Made by a program: the position numbers and the translations under genes
Notes under the pieces: model-generated
Database searches by the model: none
What the model was told of the DNA's origin: nothing
Seen by the model: the letters and a program-made list of their open reading frames with translations, nothing else
In this document: one piece after another, positions 32,910-41,582 of the stretch
Layout: each line of letters starts with the position of its first letter
Position numbering within the stretch: position 1 is the first letter of the stretch
Source of the DNA: SIG607 sp045646245
GTDB taxonomy: Bacteria; Bacillota; Clostridia; Oscillospirales; Acutalibacteraceae
DNA length: 64,000 bases
Assembly (NCBI GenBank): GCA_045646245.1
Contig: JAZRKJ010000083.1
Coordinates: 15,684-79,683 of the forward strand
Direction: 5' to 3'

Positions 32910-33169
32910 TGAAAATTTGGTTTTTCGGGTAAATTTGCCCCAAAGCTTGCTGAAAAGCCTTATAATACGGCAGTATTACTGCGTTTTTCATCTTCGCTTT
33001 GGAAACAAATTTACACCTACAAAACTGCTACGCACCCGAAAATGGATGATTTTTATGTAAGAAAAGGCAAAAAGCCACGGTAACGCTGACGCGTACCGTG
33101 GCTTTTTAACGCATTATTACGGAAAAAGCGCCGTTTTCGGGCAATTTCTCACTATGGCGCGCACCCGTA
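32892..33169. mobile_element. 278-bp inverted-repeat element (MITE-like)
   Basis: The left end (32892-32919, starting TACGGGTGTGCGCCATAATG) matches the reverse complement of the right end (33142-33169, ending GCGCGCACCCGTA) at about 24 of 28 bases. Between them lie non-coding DNA with a CAGTA/TACTG palindrome and a strong terminator hairpin. No transposase is present. The left end cuts into the response-regulator fragment. Whether it moves, and how many copies exist, cannot be told here. Confidence 0.5.
33070..33107. terminator. Bidirectional terminator inside the inverted-repeat element
   Basis: Stem AAAAGCCACGGTA / TACCGTGGCTTTT with an 11-base loop and T tracts on both strands. On the minus strand it lies about 80 bases after the GH35 gene and can serve as its terminator. 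Confidence 0.8.
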
Positions 33170-33183
33170 TTGGGGGATATTCT

Positions 33184-35319
33184 TTATCTGTCTTTAACTT
33201 CAATACTATCTATTGAACATACTGTTTTAGGTTCAATATCTACGTAAATATCTTTTGTGTATTCGGCTATTACCATATAAAGCTTTTTGTCTTTAAGGTC
33301 GGAAACAGGCAAAATCCAGGACATACCGTTATAAAAATGTTCGTCGTAAATTTCGCCGTCTGTATATATTTGTGCGCTGTCACCGGAATAATCTACGTAA
33401 AGATAACCATTACTACCACCGCTTAACAAAATCTCAAAGAAATGCAGTTTTCTGCGTTTGCTTTTTGCGGTAGCCATATTATGAAGATTATGGAAAAATC
33501 TTGGGTCTACGGGTGCTATACGAACTTCCTTTATAGAAACTTCTGCTTTTTGGAATTTGCCGTCTTTTTTAACGTATTCGAAATCACCGTTTTTATATTC
33601 GTAGTAAGAATATGTTCCTTCGTTGCAAGCAGTAACGCTATCTCCGTTAATTACAAGGTCGCAATTATCTCCAATAAGTATGCGGTTGCCGAACTGGTAG
33701 AGGTACATTGCCTCTTCCTTAGTAAGGGTGATAAAGGTGTAGCCGTCAACGTTAAATCCGCTGTTTTTGCCCACTTCTGCTTTAATAGCTTCTTTTCCGT
33801 CAAATTTGTAAATTGGTTCAATTCCGTCAATTTTAAGGAAGAAATAAGTGTTGTCTTTTTTGCATAAAGGCTGAGCGGTAACGTATTCTGCTTTTATGCC
33901 GTAGGTAACACCGAAGGGGAAGAAGAAGGCGGTTTCTTCGTTAACAGTTATGGGAGCATCGGGTAGAGTTTTTCCGTTAGGTAAAGTGAACTGAACGTTT
34001 TCAACTCTTTGTTTTTTAAGGTTGTGAATGTGGTTATTTACAAATATATAGCCTGAATTTCCGTTTTCTGTTCTAAGAGAATAGCGTAGAGACTCTGTGT
34101 CGTGCTGGTCGGGAACAGTTTCCTGTAAAACTGCCTGCATAGGAGCAAGGGATTCGCCATAGTTATTTGTAAACAGGTTAAGCATTTTAAGAAGTCTGTA
34201 CGAATCTCTTATATTGCCGTAGGTGGCTATCGGCGCTTCGAAATCATAATTAAGCATTGCATAGGTTCTGCTATCCTTGTCTACCTCGTTGCTCCAGTTA
34301 AGAGAGTATCCGGGGCCCAGTTCGTTTTTGCCGCCCGCAAAAAGATAATACCCCGGCATATTGTTGCCCGAACCTAACTTACAAAGTGCAAAGGAATAGT
34401 TGTCCATATCGGTAATAAGAGGACGGCGGTGCTTGGAGTTGCAAAGACCCGTACCCATTTCTGCAAAGAAATAGGGGTATCTGTTATCAGGAAGATTTAC
34501 TGGGTGACCGTCGGTTTTTATCTGGTCGTTACCAATTTCCGAAGAATTTCTTTCGTGGGAAAAATTAAAGTGCGCAAAGAAATCTATTGCTTCTGTATGG
34601 GGTGTCCAGGGCTTGGCTGCATATCCTCCCCATACGGGTATCATTTCGTCCTTAGGTAACTTAGCTCCACCCACAAGATTCCAACCGGTAGCGGTATAAA
34701 CAGGAGCCGAAATACCTATTTCAAGCGCCATATCTTTAAGCGCCATAAGATGCTCGGGACGACCTGTGATTTCGTTATCGAACTGAATAAGTATAATATT
34801 ACCGCCGTTTTTGTAAAGAAGGTCTTTTACCTCGTTATAAACCGCTTCATACCAGCGACGAACGTAAAAAAGATATTCGGGGTCGTTTTGTCTTAAAGGA
34901 ATCCCTCTGAAATAAAGCCATTCGGGTAAACCGCCGTTACGGCACTCCGCCGTTATCCAAGGACCTATTCTAAGGGCAAAATACATACCGTGCTTTTTGC
35001 AAAGCTCGATAAAACATTTAATATCGTTTTCACCTTCAAAGTTAAACTGACCTTCAATAGGCTCATGCTTTATCCAGAAAAGGTAGGAAGATATAATATT
35101 TATACCGTTTGCTTTCATCTTTAAAATGCGGTCTTCCCAGTCTTTACGGCGTGTTCTGCTTATATGTATTTCTGCCATAACGGGAACGCAAGGCTTATTA
35201 TCTATGGTAAGATATAGATTATTAACGTCAATTCGTTCGCCATTTGGGTTAGTTTCTCCCATTTTAAGATGGCCCTCTAAAAGGGGAAAGGGCTGACGGC
35301 TTTCAAAACAGTATTCCAT
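33184..35319 (-). CDS. Glycoside hydrolase family 35 beta-galactosidase-like enzyme
   Basis: A 711-residue enzyme. The N-terminal TIM barrel has the GH35 features: EIHISRTRRKDWEDRILKMK, then LRIGPWITAECRNGGLPEWL, the acid/base E183 in IQFDNEI and the probable nucleophile E287 in FFAEMGTG. Beta-rich domains follow from about residue 400. No signal peptide is present, so it probably acts inside the cell on imported galactosides. The ATG follows AAGGAG. It is on its own transcript with the reverse promoter at 35355-35383; the nearby sugar-acid operon is a plausible metabolic partner but is separately transcribed. Confidence 0.85.
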   Translation of the reverse strand: MEYCFESRQPFPLLEGHLKMGETNPNGERIDVNNLYLTIDNKPCVPVMAEIHISRTRRKDWEDRILKMKANGINIISSYLFWIKHEPIEGQFNFEGENDIKCFIELCKKHGMYFALRIGPWITAECRNGGLPEWLYFRGIPLRQNDPEYLFYVRRWYEAVYNEVKDLLYKNGGNIILIQFDNEITGRPEHLMALKDMALEIGISAPVYTATGWNLVGGAKLPKDEMIPVWGGYAAKPWTPHTEAIDFFAHFNFSHERNSSEIGNDQIKTDGHPVNLPDNRYPYFFAEMGTGLCNSKHRRPLITDMDNYSFALCKLGSGNNMPGYYLFAGGKNELGPGYSLNWSNEVDKDSRTYAMLNYDFEAPIATYGNIRDSYRLLKMLNLFTNNYGESLAPMQAVLQETVPDQHDTESLRYSLRTENGNSGYIFVNNHIHNLKKQRVENVQFTLPNGKTLPDAPITVNEETAFFFPFGVTYGIKAEYVTAQPLCKKDNTYFFLKIDGIEPIYKFDGKEAIKAEVGKNSGFNVDGYTFITLTKEEAMYLYQFGNRILIGDNCDLVINGDSVTACNEGTYSYYEYKNGDFEYVKKDGKFQKAEVSIKEVRIAPVDPRFFHNLHNMATAKSKRRKLHFFEILLSGGSNGYLYVDYSGDSAQIYTDGEIYDEHFYNGMSWILPVSDLKDKKLYMVIAEYTKDIYVDIEPKTVCSIDSIEVKDR

Positions 35320-35354
35320 TTAAACCACTCCTTAGAATATAAATTTACACAATA

Positions 35355-35383
35355 ATTTTAAAGTATTATAATTAAATACACAA
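35355..35383 (-). promoter_or_regulatory. Probable promoter of the GH35 gene
   Basis: On the minus strand TTGTGT (35383-35378), a 17-base spacer and TAAAAT (35360-35355), about 36 bases before the start codon. Confidence 0.5.
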
Positions 35384-35397
35384 TGCACTTTTTGGGC

Positions 35398-35427
35398 AAA
35401 AAAATTCACTTTTCGCTCATTGAAAAG
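35398..35427 (-). terminator. Weak terminator after the EEP-fold gene
   Basis: On the minus strand CTTTTC / GAAAAG with a 7-base loop, followed after a few bases by a run of seven T residues. The stem is short and AT-rich. Confidence 0.4.
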
Positions 35428-35438
35428 GGAATTAAGTA

Positions 35439-36197
35439 TTAAAGAGATAATTTTATTTCCAGTCCGTAATGGTCAGAAGGAAATTTACCGTCAAAGGTTT
35501 TGTTTAGTACCTTATAGCTCTTGGCGGTTATTTTATCGTTAATAAAGCAGTAATCGATATGTTCGGTTTGGTGCACTTCGGGGCAGTAGCCGTGGTAGGT
35601 TGCGCCTTTAAAATTGGCGGTAACGGTGTTCACGTCGGTAAAGTATTTGGTGATTGCTGCATATCCTTTACTGTCGGGGGTCATATTAAAATCTCCCGTA
35701 ATAAAGGTTGGAAGGTTCGAAATTTTATCGGAATATTCTTTAATAAGGCGTGAAGAATTTACCTGACAGTTATCACCAAAGCCGTAGTGGGTGTTCATAA
35801 AGGTGAACTCTTTACCGCTTTCATTTTCCTTTAAAATAACGTAGGAACACATTCTGTAGCAGTCGTATACTTCGTCCCACCCTTTAGACATAACTTCGGG
35901 AGTGTCGGAAAACCAAAAGTAACCGCTTTTTATAAAGGTGAACTTATCCTTTTTCCCAAAAAGGGGAGCTGCTTCAATATCGTGTACGTTGCTGCGATAT
36001 TTTAAAAACATATCGTAATCACTTAGTAAATACTTGTTAAAATATTCTTCCCAAGGCTCTCTTGCTTCCTGAATACCTATTACGTCAGGGTTGCTTTCCT
36101 TTATAAGAGGAAAAAGCCTTGGAGCGCGTTCGGCTATTGAGTGGCCGTTTTTATCGTCACAGTTGCGTATGTTAAAACTTACTACCGTTAATTCCAT
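35439..36197 (-). CDS. Endonuclease/exonuclease/phosphatase-fold (EEP) protein
   Basis: A 252-residue metal-dependent phosphoesterase-fold protein. The family motifs are SFNIRNCDD (N-terminal Asn), IGIQEAREPW (metal Glu at about residue 42), TGDFNMTPDS and the C-terminal PSDHYGLEI (Asp-His). Members cleave nucleic acids, sphingomyelin, inositol phosphates or CoA-type substrates; the single domain and lack of signal peptide do not discriminate. A consensus reverse promoter precedes it. The pairing with the GH35 gene on the same strand is loose, since each has its own promoter. Confidence 0.82.
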   Translation of the reverse strand: MELTVVSFNIRNCDDKNGHSIAERAPRLFPLIKESNPDVIGIQEAREPWEEYFNKYLLSDYDMFLKYRSNVHDIEAAPLFGKKDKFTFIKSGYFWFSDTPEVMSKGWDEVYDCYRMCSYVILKENESGKEFTFMNTHYGFGDNCQVNSSRLIKEYSDKISNLPTFITGDFNMTPDSKGYAAITKYFTDVNTVTANFKGATYHGYCPEVHQTEHIDYCFINDKITAKSYKVLNKTFDGKFPSDHYGLEIKLSL

Positions 36198-36227
36198 TAC
36201 TTTGTGCTCTTTTCATTATTAGAGTAT

Positions 36228-36256
36228 ATTATATTACTTTTGAAAAAAATTGTCAA
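36228..36256 (-). promoter_or_regulatory. Promoter of the EEP-fold gene
   Basis: On the minus strand a perfect TTGACA (36256-36251), a 17-base spacer and a perfect TATAAT (36233-36228). Confidence 0.8.
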
Positions 36257-36274
36257 TAATTTTGCGAAAGTTTG

Positions 36275-36303
36275 TGGACAAAAATAATAATATACTGTAT
36301 AAT
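36275..36303 (+). promoter_or_regulatory. Promoter of the SPFH gene
   Basis: TGGACA (36275-36280), a 17-base spacer and TATAAT (36298-36303), about 30 bases before the ATG and divergent from the EEP-gene promoter. Confidence 0.7.
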
Positions 36304-36334
36304 ATAAGTAACAAATTTAAAAGGAGGCGCTCCA

Positions 36335-37279
36335 ATGCCCTGGTTAATTGTCGGTTTTGTTTTAGTTGTACTTATTTTTGTTTTCTGTCTGAAAATTGTA
36401 CCTCAGGCCCACGAGTATGTTATTGAGTTCTTAGGTAAGTATAAAACTACTTGGTCCGCGGGTATTCATTTTAAAATTCCCTTTCTTGAAAGAATAGCTA
36501 AAAAGATTACTCTTAAGGAACAGGTGCTTGACTCTCCTCCTCAGCCCGTTATTACCAAAGATAACGTAACTATGCAGATTGATACGGTTATTTACTACGC
36601 GATTTACGATGCTAAGCTTTACGCTTACGGCGCGGTTAATCCGATTTCGGCTTTAGCTAATCTTGCGGCTACAACCCTTCGTAACCTTGTTGGTGAGCTG
36701 GAGCTGGACGGAACCCTTACTTCCCGTGATACCATTAATGCAAAAATGACCGAGATTTTGGATGAGGCCACCGATAAATGGGGAATTAAGGTTCACCGCG
36801 TTGAGCTTCGCAATATAATTCCGCCGGCAGAAATTCAGAATGCAATGGAAAAGCAGATGAAGGCGGAACGTGACAGACGTGAAACCCTTTTACAAGCCGA
36901 AGGTCACAAAGCTGCCGCCATTACCAGAGCGGAAGGTGACAAGCAAGCTATGATTCTTGCTGCCGAAGGCGAAAGATACGCCCGTATTGCAAGAGCCGAA
37001 GGTGAAGCAAAAGCGATTTTCCTTGCTAAAAAAGCCGAAGCCGACGGTCTTGCCGCATTAAAAGAAGCGGGTGTTGACGGTGCTGTTCTTGAACTTAAAA
37101 AGTATGAAGCTCTTGTTTCAATGAGCAATGGCAGAGCATCTAAAATTATCGTTCCTACCGACGCCGTTGATATGACTAAGTCAAACGTTATTTTTTCTGA
37201 GACGTCAGGGCTTGGTGACACTACTCCCGAGGCTGTTGACCCGCCAAAGCCTAAAAAGGCCGACCCTTGCTGTGATTAA
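36335..37279 (+). CDS. SPFH/Band 7 domain protein (QmcA/stomatin-like)
   Basis: A 314-residue membrane-anchored protein: one N-terminal transmembrane helix (residues 3-22), an SPFH domain (about 25-185, with ITKDNVTMQIDTVIYYAI and VELRNIIPPAEIQNAMEKQM) and an alanine/glutamate-rich coiled coil (about 170-245). Such proteins oligomerise in membrane microdomains and modulate proteases or other complexes. No NfeD partner gene is adjacent; the gene is monocistronic. The C-terminal tail ends in a cysteine pair. Confidence 0.9.
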   Translation: MPWLIVGFVLVVLIFVFCLKIVPQAHEYVIEFLGKYKTTWSAGIHFKIPFLERIAKKITLKEQVLDSPPQPVITKDNVTMQIDTVIYYAIYDAKLYAYGAVNPISALANLAATTLRNLVGELELDGTLTSRDTINAKMTEILDEATDKWGIKVHRVELRNIIPPAEIQNAMEKQMKAERDRRETLLQAEGHKAAAITRAEGDKQAMILAAEGERYARIARAEGEAKAIFLAKKAEADGLAALKEAGVDGAVLELKKYEALVSMSNGRASKIIVPTDAVDMTKSNVIFSETSGLGDTTPEAVDPPKPKKADPCCD

Positions 37280-37287
37280 AAGAAACT

Positions 37288-37317
37288 AACCGACTCGAAG
37301 AGAGTCGGTTGTTTTTT
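37288..37317 (+). terminator. Rho-independent terminator after the SPFH gene
   Basis: Stem AACCGACTC / GAGTCGGTT with a GAAGA loop and a T run. Confidence 0.9.
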
Positions 37318-37368
37318 AGGAAAAAGTGACATCAGCCTTTAGCCGATTCAGGGATTTGGGAAAGGGTG

Positions 37369-37397
37369 TTGCATATTTTAAAATATTGCATTATAAT
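37369..37397 (+). promoter_or_regulatory. Promoter of the LRR-dockerin gene
   Basis: TTGCAT (37369-37374), a 17-base spacer and a perfect TATAAT (37392-37397), about 33 bases before the ATG. Confidence 0.75.
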
Positions 37398-37429
37398 GTG
37401 AATATATATTATTTTTTGGAGAAAACGAT

Positions 37430-38764
37430 ATGAAAAAGTTTTTGACTTTATTGTTATCCCTTTTACTTATTTTAGCTGTATTTCCTCTTTGGGTTTCTGC
37501 CGAAGATGTAAGCGGTGTTACGGGGGACTGCAGTTGGAGTATTTCCGGCTCGACGCTTACAGTTTCGGGTAACGGAAGTATGGCGGATTATTCTTCTTTC
37601 CGTGAAACCCCTTGGTATGACTATTCCTATTCCTTTTCCACCGTAAAAATTAAGGAGGGCGTAAAACATATCGGCAGTCATTCCTTTAATCACTATGCTC
37701 TTATGTACCTTGAGCTTCCAAGCGGGCTGATTTCAATTGGCGAAAGTGCTTTTGTTAATGCTCAAATTTTAGATGTTACTTTGCCCAAAAGCCTTGTTTC
37801 TTTAGGAGATTCTGCCTTCGAACTGTGTGAACGCATAAAAAGCGTTACATTCCACGAAAATTTTGCTTCTTTGGGTAGCGGTGCCTTTGGCGCCTGTTCA
37901 TCGCTTACAACCGTTAGCGTTGCCGACAATAACCCGTATTTTAACTGTGTTGATAATATTATTTATTCCGAAGACGGCACCGAAATTATTTTATGCCCTG
38001 CAGGAATTGAAAGTGAAAGCTTTACTGTTGCCGAAAACGTAACGACTATCGGCAGTGGCGCTTTTTACGGCTGTAAGAATTTGAAAAAGGTCACTCTCCA
38101 CCAAAATATTACCGAAATTAAAAAGGAAGCTTTTAGTGTTTGTTCTTCTTTGGAGAATATAAATATTCCGGAAGGTATTACCGAAATTCACGATTTTACC
38201 TTTGAAAGGTGTTCTGCCTTAACTAACATAAAATTGCCCGAAAGCCTTAATAAAATCGGCATGGGAGCCTTTTATATGGGCGCTTTAGAGGAAATAGTTA
38301 TACCAAAGAACGTAACCGAAATCGGAATTACCGCCTTTTATTCCAATCAGAACCTTACCGCTATAACCTTACCGTCTGGTTTAAAAGAAATATCAAGTGA
38401 CGCTTTTTTCCGTTGTGATAGCCTTGAAACCGTTTATTATTGCGGTTCTTCTTCCCAAAAGACGGATTTATATATCGGCCCTTACAATTCGCCGCTTAAC
38501 AGTTGTAACTGGGTCTATAACTCCTGTATCGGTAAAGAAACCCACGACAATTACCTTGACGAAGTGTGTACTGAATGCGGCTTTGTCCGTCTCTTTGGCG
38601 ATAATGACACCAACGGAAAGGTTGACACTTCCGACTTGGCAAATCTTAAAATCTACCTTGCAGGTACGGGTGATATTAACCTTCATAACGCCGATATGAA
38701 AAATGACGGAAAGGTTGATACTTCTGACCTTGCAAACTTAAAACTATATCTTGCGTCAAACTAA
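37430..38764 (+). CDS. Secreted BspA-type leucine-rich-repeat protein with C-terminal dockerin
   Basis: A 444-residue exported protein. The signal peptide is MKKFLTLLLSLLLILAVFPL followed by WVSA (cleavage expected after the Ala). Residues about 35-370 are LRR_5/BspA-like repeats of about 23 residues with the pattern ITEIGxxAFxxCxxLxxIxIPxxV. The last 56 residues are a type I dockerin with two calcium-loop repeats: DNDTNGKVDTSDLANLKIYL and, after a short linker, MKNDGKVDTSDLANLKLYL. The dockerin would anchor the protein to a cohesin, implying a cellulosome-like surface complex. No scaffoldin is in view. Partner and ligand are unknown. Confidence 0.9.
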   Translation: MKKFLTLLLSLLLILAVFPLWVSAEDVSGVTGDCSWSISGSTLTVSGNGSMADYSSFRETPWYDYSYSFSTVKIKEGVKHIGSHSFNHYALMYLELPSGLISIGESAFVNAQILDVTLPKSLVSLGDSAFELCERIKSVTFHENFASLGSGAFGACSSLTTVSVADNNPYFNCVDNIIYSEDGTEIILCPAGIESESFTVAENVTTIGSGAFYGCKNLKKVTLHQNITEIKKEAFSVCSSLENINIPEGITEIHDFTFERCSALTNIKLPESLNKIGMGAFYMGALEEIVIPKNVTEIGITAFYSNQNLTAITLPSGLKEISSDAFFRCDSLETVYYCGSSSQKTDLYIGPYNSPLNSCNWVYNSCIGKETHDNYLDEVCTECGFVRLFGDNDTNGKVDTSDLANLKIYLAGTGDINLHNADMKNDGKVDTSDLANLKLYLASN

Positions 38765-38788
38765 AAAAGAGCCGAAAGGCTCTTTTTT
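38763..38788 (+). terminator. Rho-independent terminator after the LRR-dockerin gene
   Basis: Stem AAAAAAGAGCC / GGCTCTTTTTT with a GAAA loop, overlapping the last bases of the stop codon. It also reads as a hairpin on the minus strand, 40 bases after the FliB-like gene. Confidence 0.9.
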
Positions 38789-38827
38789 GTTAGGAAAAGT
38801 GGGATTTATAACGTTCCATAATCATTT

Positions 38828-39649
38828 TTACTTGATTTGCTCAGTTAAAAACAGATACAGTCTATCTGCATTTTGGTCGCTATATTCTATCTCACTTGAA
38901 AACATACGGGAAACATCCCTTATATCTCCGCCTATGGCTATAATCAGAAAGGTACAAACAAGGCAGAAAATAAAGGAATATTCGTGGTAATGGCGGAAAA
39001 TAAAGTAATGAAACAGTCGTGTCGCCTTCACTGCGTCGGGAACCCGAACGTCTTTAATACTTATATTACGGTTTAGTTTTTCTAAATAAGCATCCCAATC
39101 TTTATCAAGACGTTCAAGGGAAAAGAGAAAATTGTGGAACTCTTTTAGGGTAATATTCGGCAAAAAATCTTTAAGAGAAAAAATATCGGCACAAAAGAAA
39201 TTTTCCCTTTCTTTAAGCATTGCTTCTTCAATTTCGTCTATGAATTCTTCTTGATCGGTTTCGTAAAGTGTTATTAAATTAAAATCGTTTTCCAAAATAA
39301 TATCTGCCGCCGCTTCGCAACAAAGTCCCAAGCCGATTTCTTCCCTTGAACCGAAAAAGGAACGAAAACGAGGGTGGTCGTCACAAATTTGACAAAGGCA
39401 GCTTTCTCCGTACTTTTTAATGATGTAGCACAGGTTATCATTATCCAAAAAAGGACAACGCTCATTTTCACCTAAAATGAAATGGGGAGCAGGGGAGAAA
39501 GATATGTGTTTAATAATATCATCTTTCTCCTTGTATTTTGATAAAGTATCGCAGTCTACGTCGATTTCCCAACCTATACAGCAATTATTTTTGCATTTAT
39601 CTTTTATGCAACTGAATTTATTATAATAACTTGGCACAAAAATCTTCAT
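38828..39649 (-). CDS. FliB-like (flagellin lysine-N-methylase family) cysteine-rich protein
   Basis: A 273-residue protein with the FliB-family cysteine pattern: FSCIKDKCKNNCCIGWEI (about residues 12-29), RCPFLDNDNLCYI, CLCQICDDHPRF and LGLCCEAAADIIL. These cysteines probably bind an iron-sulfur cluster. In Salmonella FliB methylates lysines of flagellin, but many Clostridia without flagella carry such genes, and no flagellar gene is seen here, so the substrate is open. A C-terminal hydrophobic stretch (about 235-250) is present. The ribosome-binding site is weak. Confidence 0.75.
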   Translation of the reverse strand: MKIFVPSYYNKFSCIKDKCKNNCCIGWEIDVDCDTLSKYKEKDDIIKHISFSPAPHFILGENERCPFLDNDNLCYIIKKYGESCLCQICDDHPRFRSFFGSREEIGLGLCCEAAADIILENDFNLITLYETDQEEFIDEIEEAMLKERENFFCADIFSLKDFLPNITLKEFHNFLFSLERLDKDWDAYLEKLNRNISIKDVRVPDAVKATRLFHYFIFRHYHEYSFIFCLVCTFLIIAIGGDIRDVSRMFSSEIEYSDQNADRLYLFLTEQIK

Positions 39650-39666
39650 ATTTTTATTTTAGTTCC

Positions 39667-39695
39667 TTGTAAAATTTATAATACTATGTTATCAT
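39667..39695 (+). promoter_or_regulatory. Promoter of the YgiQ-type gene
   Basis: TTGTAA (39667-39672), a 17-base spacer and TATCAT (39690-39695), with AAGGAG before the ATG at 39726. Confidence 0.55.
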
Positions 39696-39725
39696 ATTCG
39701 AGGAATAAATCAAGGAGTTTTTATA

Positions 39726-41582
39726 ATGCCTTTCTTACCTATTACCAAAAAAGAAATGTCTGACTACGGGTGGGAACAAGCCGACTTCGTTATTGTAACG
39801 GGGGATGCTTACGTTGACCACCTTTCTTTCGGTACCGCTATAATCTCCCGTGTACTGTATAACCAAGGGTACAAGGTTTGTATTCTTCCTCAACCTAAAA
39901 GTGATGCCGATTACAACCGTTTCGGTTGTCCTCGTCTTGGCTTTTTGGTGAACAGCGGTAATATTGACTCTATGGTTGCTCACTACACCGCCGCTAAAAA
40001 GAAGAGAAGCGACGACGCATACACCCCCGGCGGAAAAGCGGGTGCACGACCTGACAGAGCGGTAACGGTATATTCGAGAACTCTTCGCCGTCTTTTTCCC
40101 GATTCTTTTATAGCAATCGGCGGAATTGAAGCGTCGTTAAGGCGGTTTGCGCACTACGATTATTGGGACGATAAAGTACGTCCCTCGGTGCTTATTGAAT
40201 CAAAGGCTGATCTTTTAATGTACGGTATGGGAGAAAAGCATATTATTGAAATAGCCAACAGACTAAACTGCGGTGAAGATAAATCTACCCTTACAGATAT
40301 TTTAGGAACCTGCTACGCCGTTTTGACTAAGGATTATAAGCCTATGCCCGTAAAGGAATGTCCTTCCTTTAAAGAGGTCAGCGACCCTTCCGATTTTGGG
40401 AAACGCAAATATGCCATTGCCACCCGTATTCAGCAAAACGAGCAAGACGCCGTCAGGGGCAAAACGGTAATTCAGCGCCATGGAGATAAAATTTTGGTTC
40501 AAAATCCACCAATGCCGCCCCTTACCACTGAGGAAATGGACGAGGTGTATTCCCTTGATTTTATGCGTGACTACCACCCCTCTTATAAAGAACAGGGGGG
40601 CGTACCCGGTATTGAAGAAGTAAAGTTTTCTCTTATTCATAACCGTGGTTGCTTTGGCGCGTGTAACTTTTGTTCTCTTGCTTTCCACCAGGGCAGAACC
40701 GTTTCGGTAAGAAGCCACGAATCGGTTATTGAAGAAGCAAAGAAAATCACCCAAATGGAGGATTTCAAAGGGTATATACACGACGTTGGCGGCCCAACCG
40801 CAAACTTCAGAGCGCCTTCCTGTGAGGGACAACTTAAAAAAGGTGTTTGTGAAAACAAAAAGTGCCTTGCTCCCGAAATGTGCAAGGCGGTAAAGGTTGA
40901 TCATAGCGACTATCTTGCTCTTCTTAAAAAGATTCGCTCACTCCCGAAAATCAAAAAAGTGTTTATCCGTTCGGGTATTCGCTTTGATTATCTTGTTGCC
41001 GACAGCGACGAAACCTTCTTTAAAGAACTTGTTTTAAACCATATAAGCGGTCAGTTAAAGGTTGCCCCCGAACACTGTTCCAATAGCGTTTTAAAGCGTA
41101 TGGGCAAACCGAAAATTGAGGTTTATAACTCTTTTAAAAAACGCTTTTACGAGCTTACCCAAAGCGTAAACAAAAAACAGTTTTTGGTGCCTTACCTTAT
41201 GTCGTCTCACCCCGGTAGCACCATAAATGACGCAATAGAGCTTGCTCTTTTCCTTAAAAGGGAAGGGCTACACCCTGAACAGGTGCAAGATTTTTACCCC
41301 ACCCCCGGTACTGTTTCTACATGTATGTTCTATACAGGTCTTGATCCTATTACTATGGAAGAGGTTTACGTTCCGAAAACCGCAGAACAAAAAGCAGAAC
41401 AAAGGGCGTTACTTCAGTATTTTAAACCTGAAAACCGAGATATTGTACGTAAAGCCCTAAAAAAGGCCGGACGGTATGATTTAATAGGTACCGGTAAAAA
41501 CTGTCTTGTGCCTTATGAAAAAGGCGTGAACGCCAAAAATGTACAACAAAAGAGTAATAGAAGGGTTAAAAAAAGGAAATGA
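39726..41582 (+). CDS. YgiQ family radical SAM protein
   Basis: A 618-residue radical SAM enzyme. An N-terminal cobalamin-binding-like domain (FVIVTGDAYVDHLSFGTAII, then YKVCILPQP) precedes the cluster motif GCFGACNFCSLAFHQG (C309, C313, C316) and a long C-terminal region with HPGSTINDAIELALFLKREG and DFYPTPGTVSTCMF. The reaction of YgiQ is not established. The length and domain order are typical. The stop overlaps the start of the following transporter gene by four bases, a coupling that may hint at a transported substrate or product. Confidence 0.92.
   Translation: MPFLPITKKEMSDYGWEQADFVIVTGDAYVDHLSFGTAIISRVLYNQGYKVCILPQPKSDADYNRFGCPRLGFLVNSGNIDSMVAHYTAAKKKRSDDAYTPGGKAGARPDRAVTVYSRTLRRLFPDSFIAIGGIEASLRRFAHYDYWDDKVRPSVLIESKADLLMYGMGEKHIIEIANRLNCGEDKSTLTDILGTCYAVLTKDYKPMPVKECPSFKEVSDPSDFGKRKYAIATRIQQNEQDAVRGKTVIQRHGDKILVQNPPMPPLTTEEMDEVYSLDFMRDYHPSYKEQGGVPGIEEVKFSLIHNRGCFGACNFCSLAFHQGRTVSVRSHESVIEEAKKITQMEDFKGYIHDVGGPTANFRAPSCEGQLKKGVCENKKCLAPEMCKAVKVDHSDYLALLKKIRSLPKIKKVFIRSGIRFDYLVADSDETFFKELVLNHISGQLKVAPEHCSNSVLKRMGKPKIEVYNSFKKRFYELTQSVNKKQFLVPYLMSSHPGSTINDAIELALFLKREGLHPEQVQDFYPTPGTVSTCMFYTGLDPITMEEVYVPKTAEQKAEQRALLQYFKPENRDIVRKALKKAGRYDLIGTGKNCLVPYEKGVNAKNVQQKSNRRVKKRK

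Noticed and set aside
32665..32991. A 108-codon minus-strand frame covering the kinase-esterase terminator
   Set aside because: It overlaps the 3' end of the fusion gene, a terminator, the response-regulator fragment and an inverted-repeat end, and has no ribosome-binding site; it is a by-product of the repeat.
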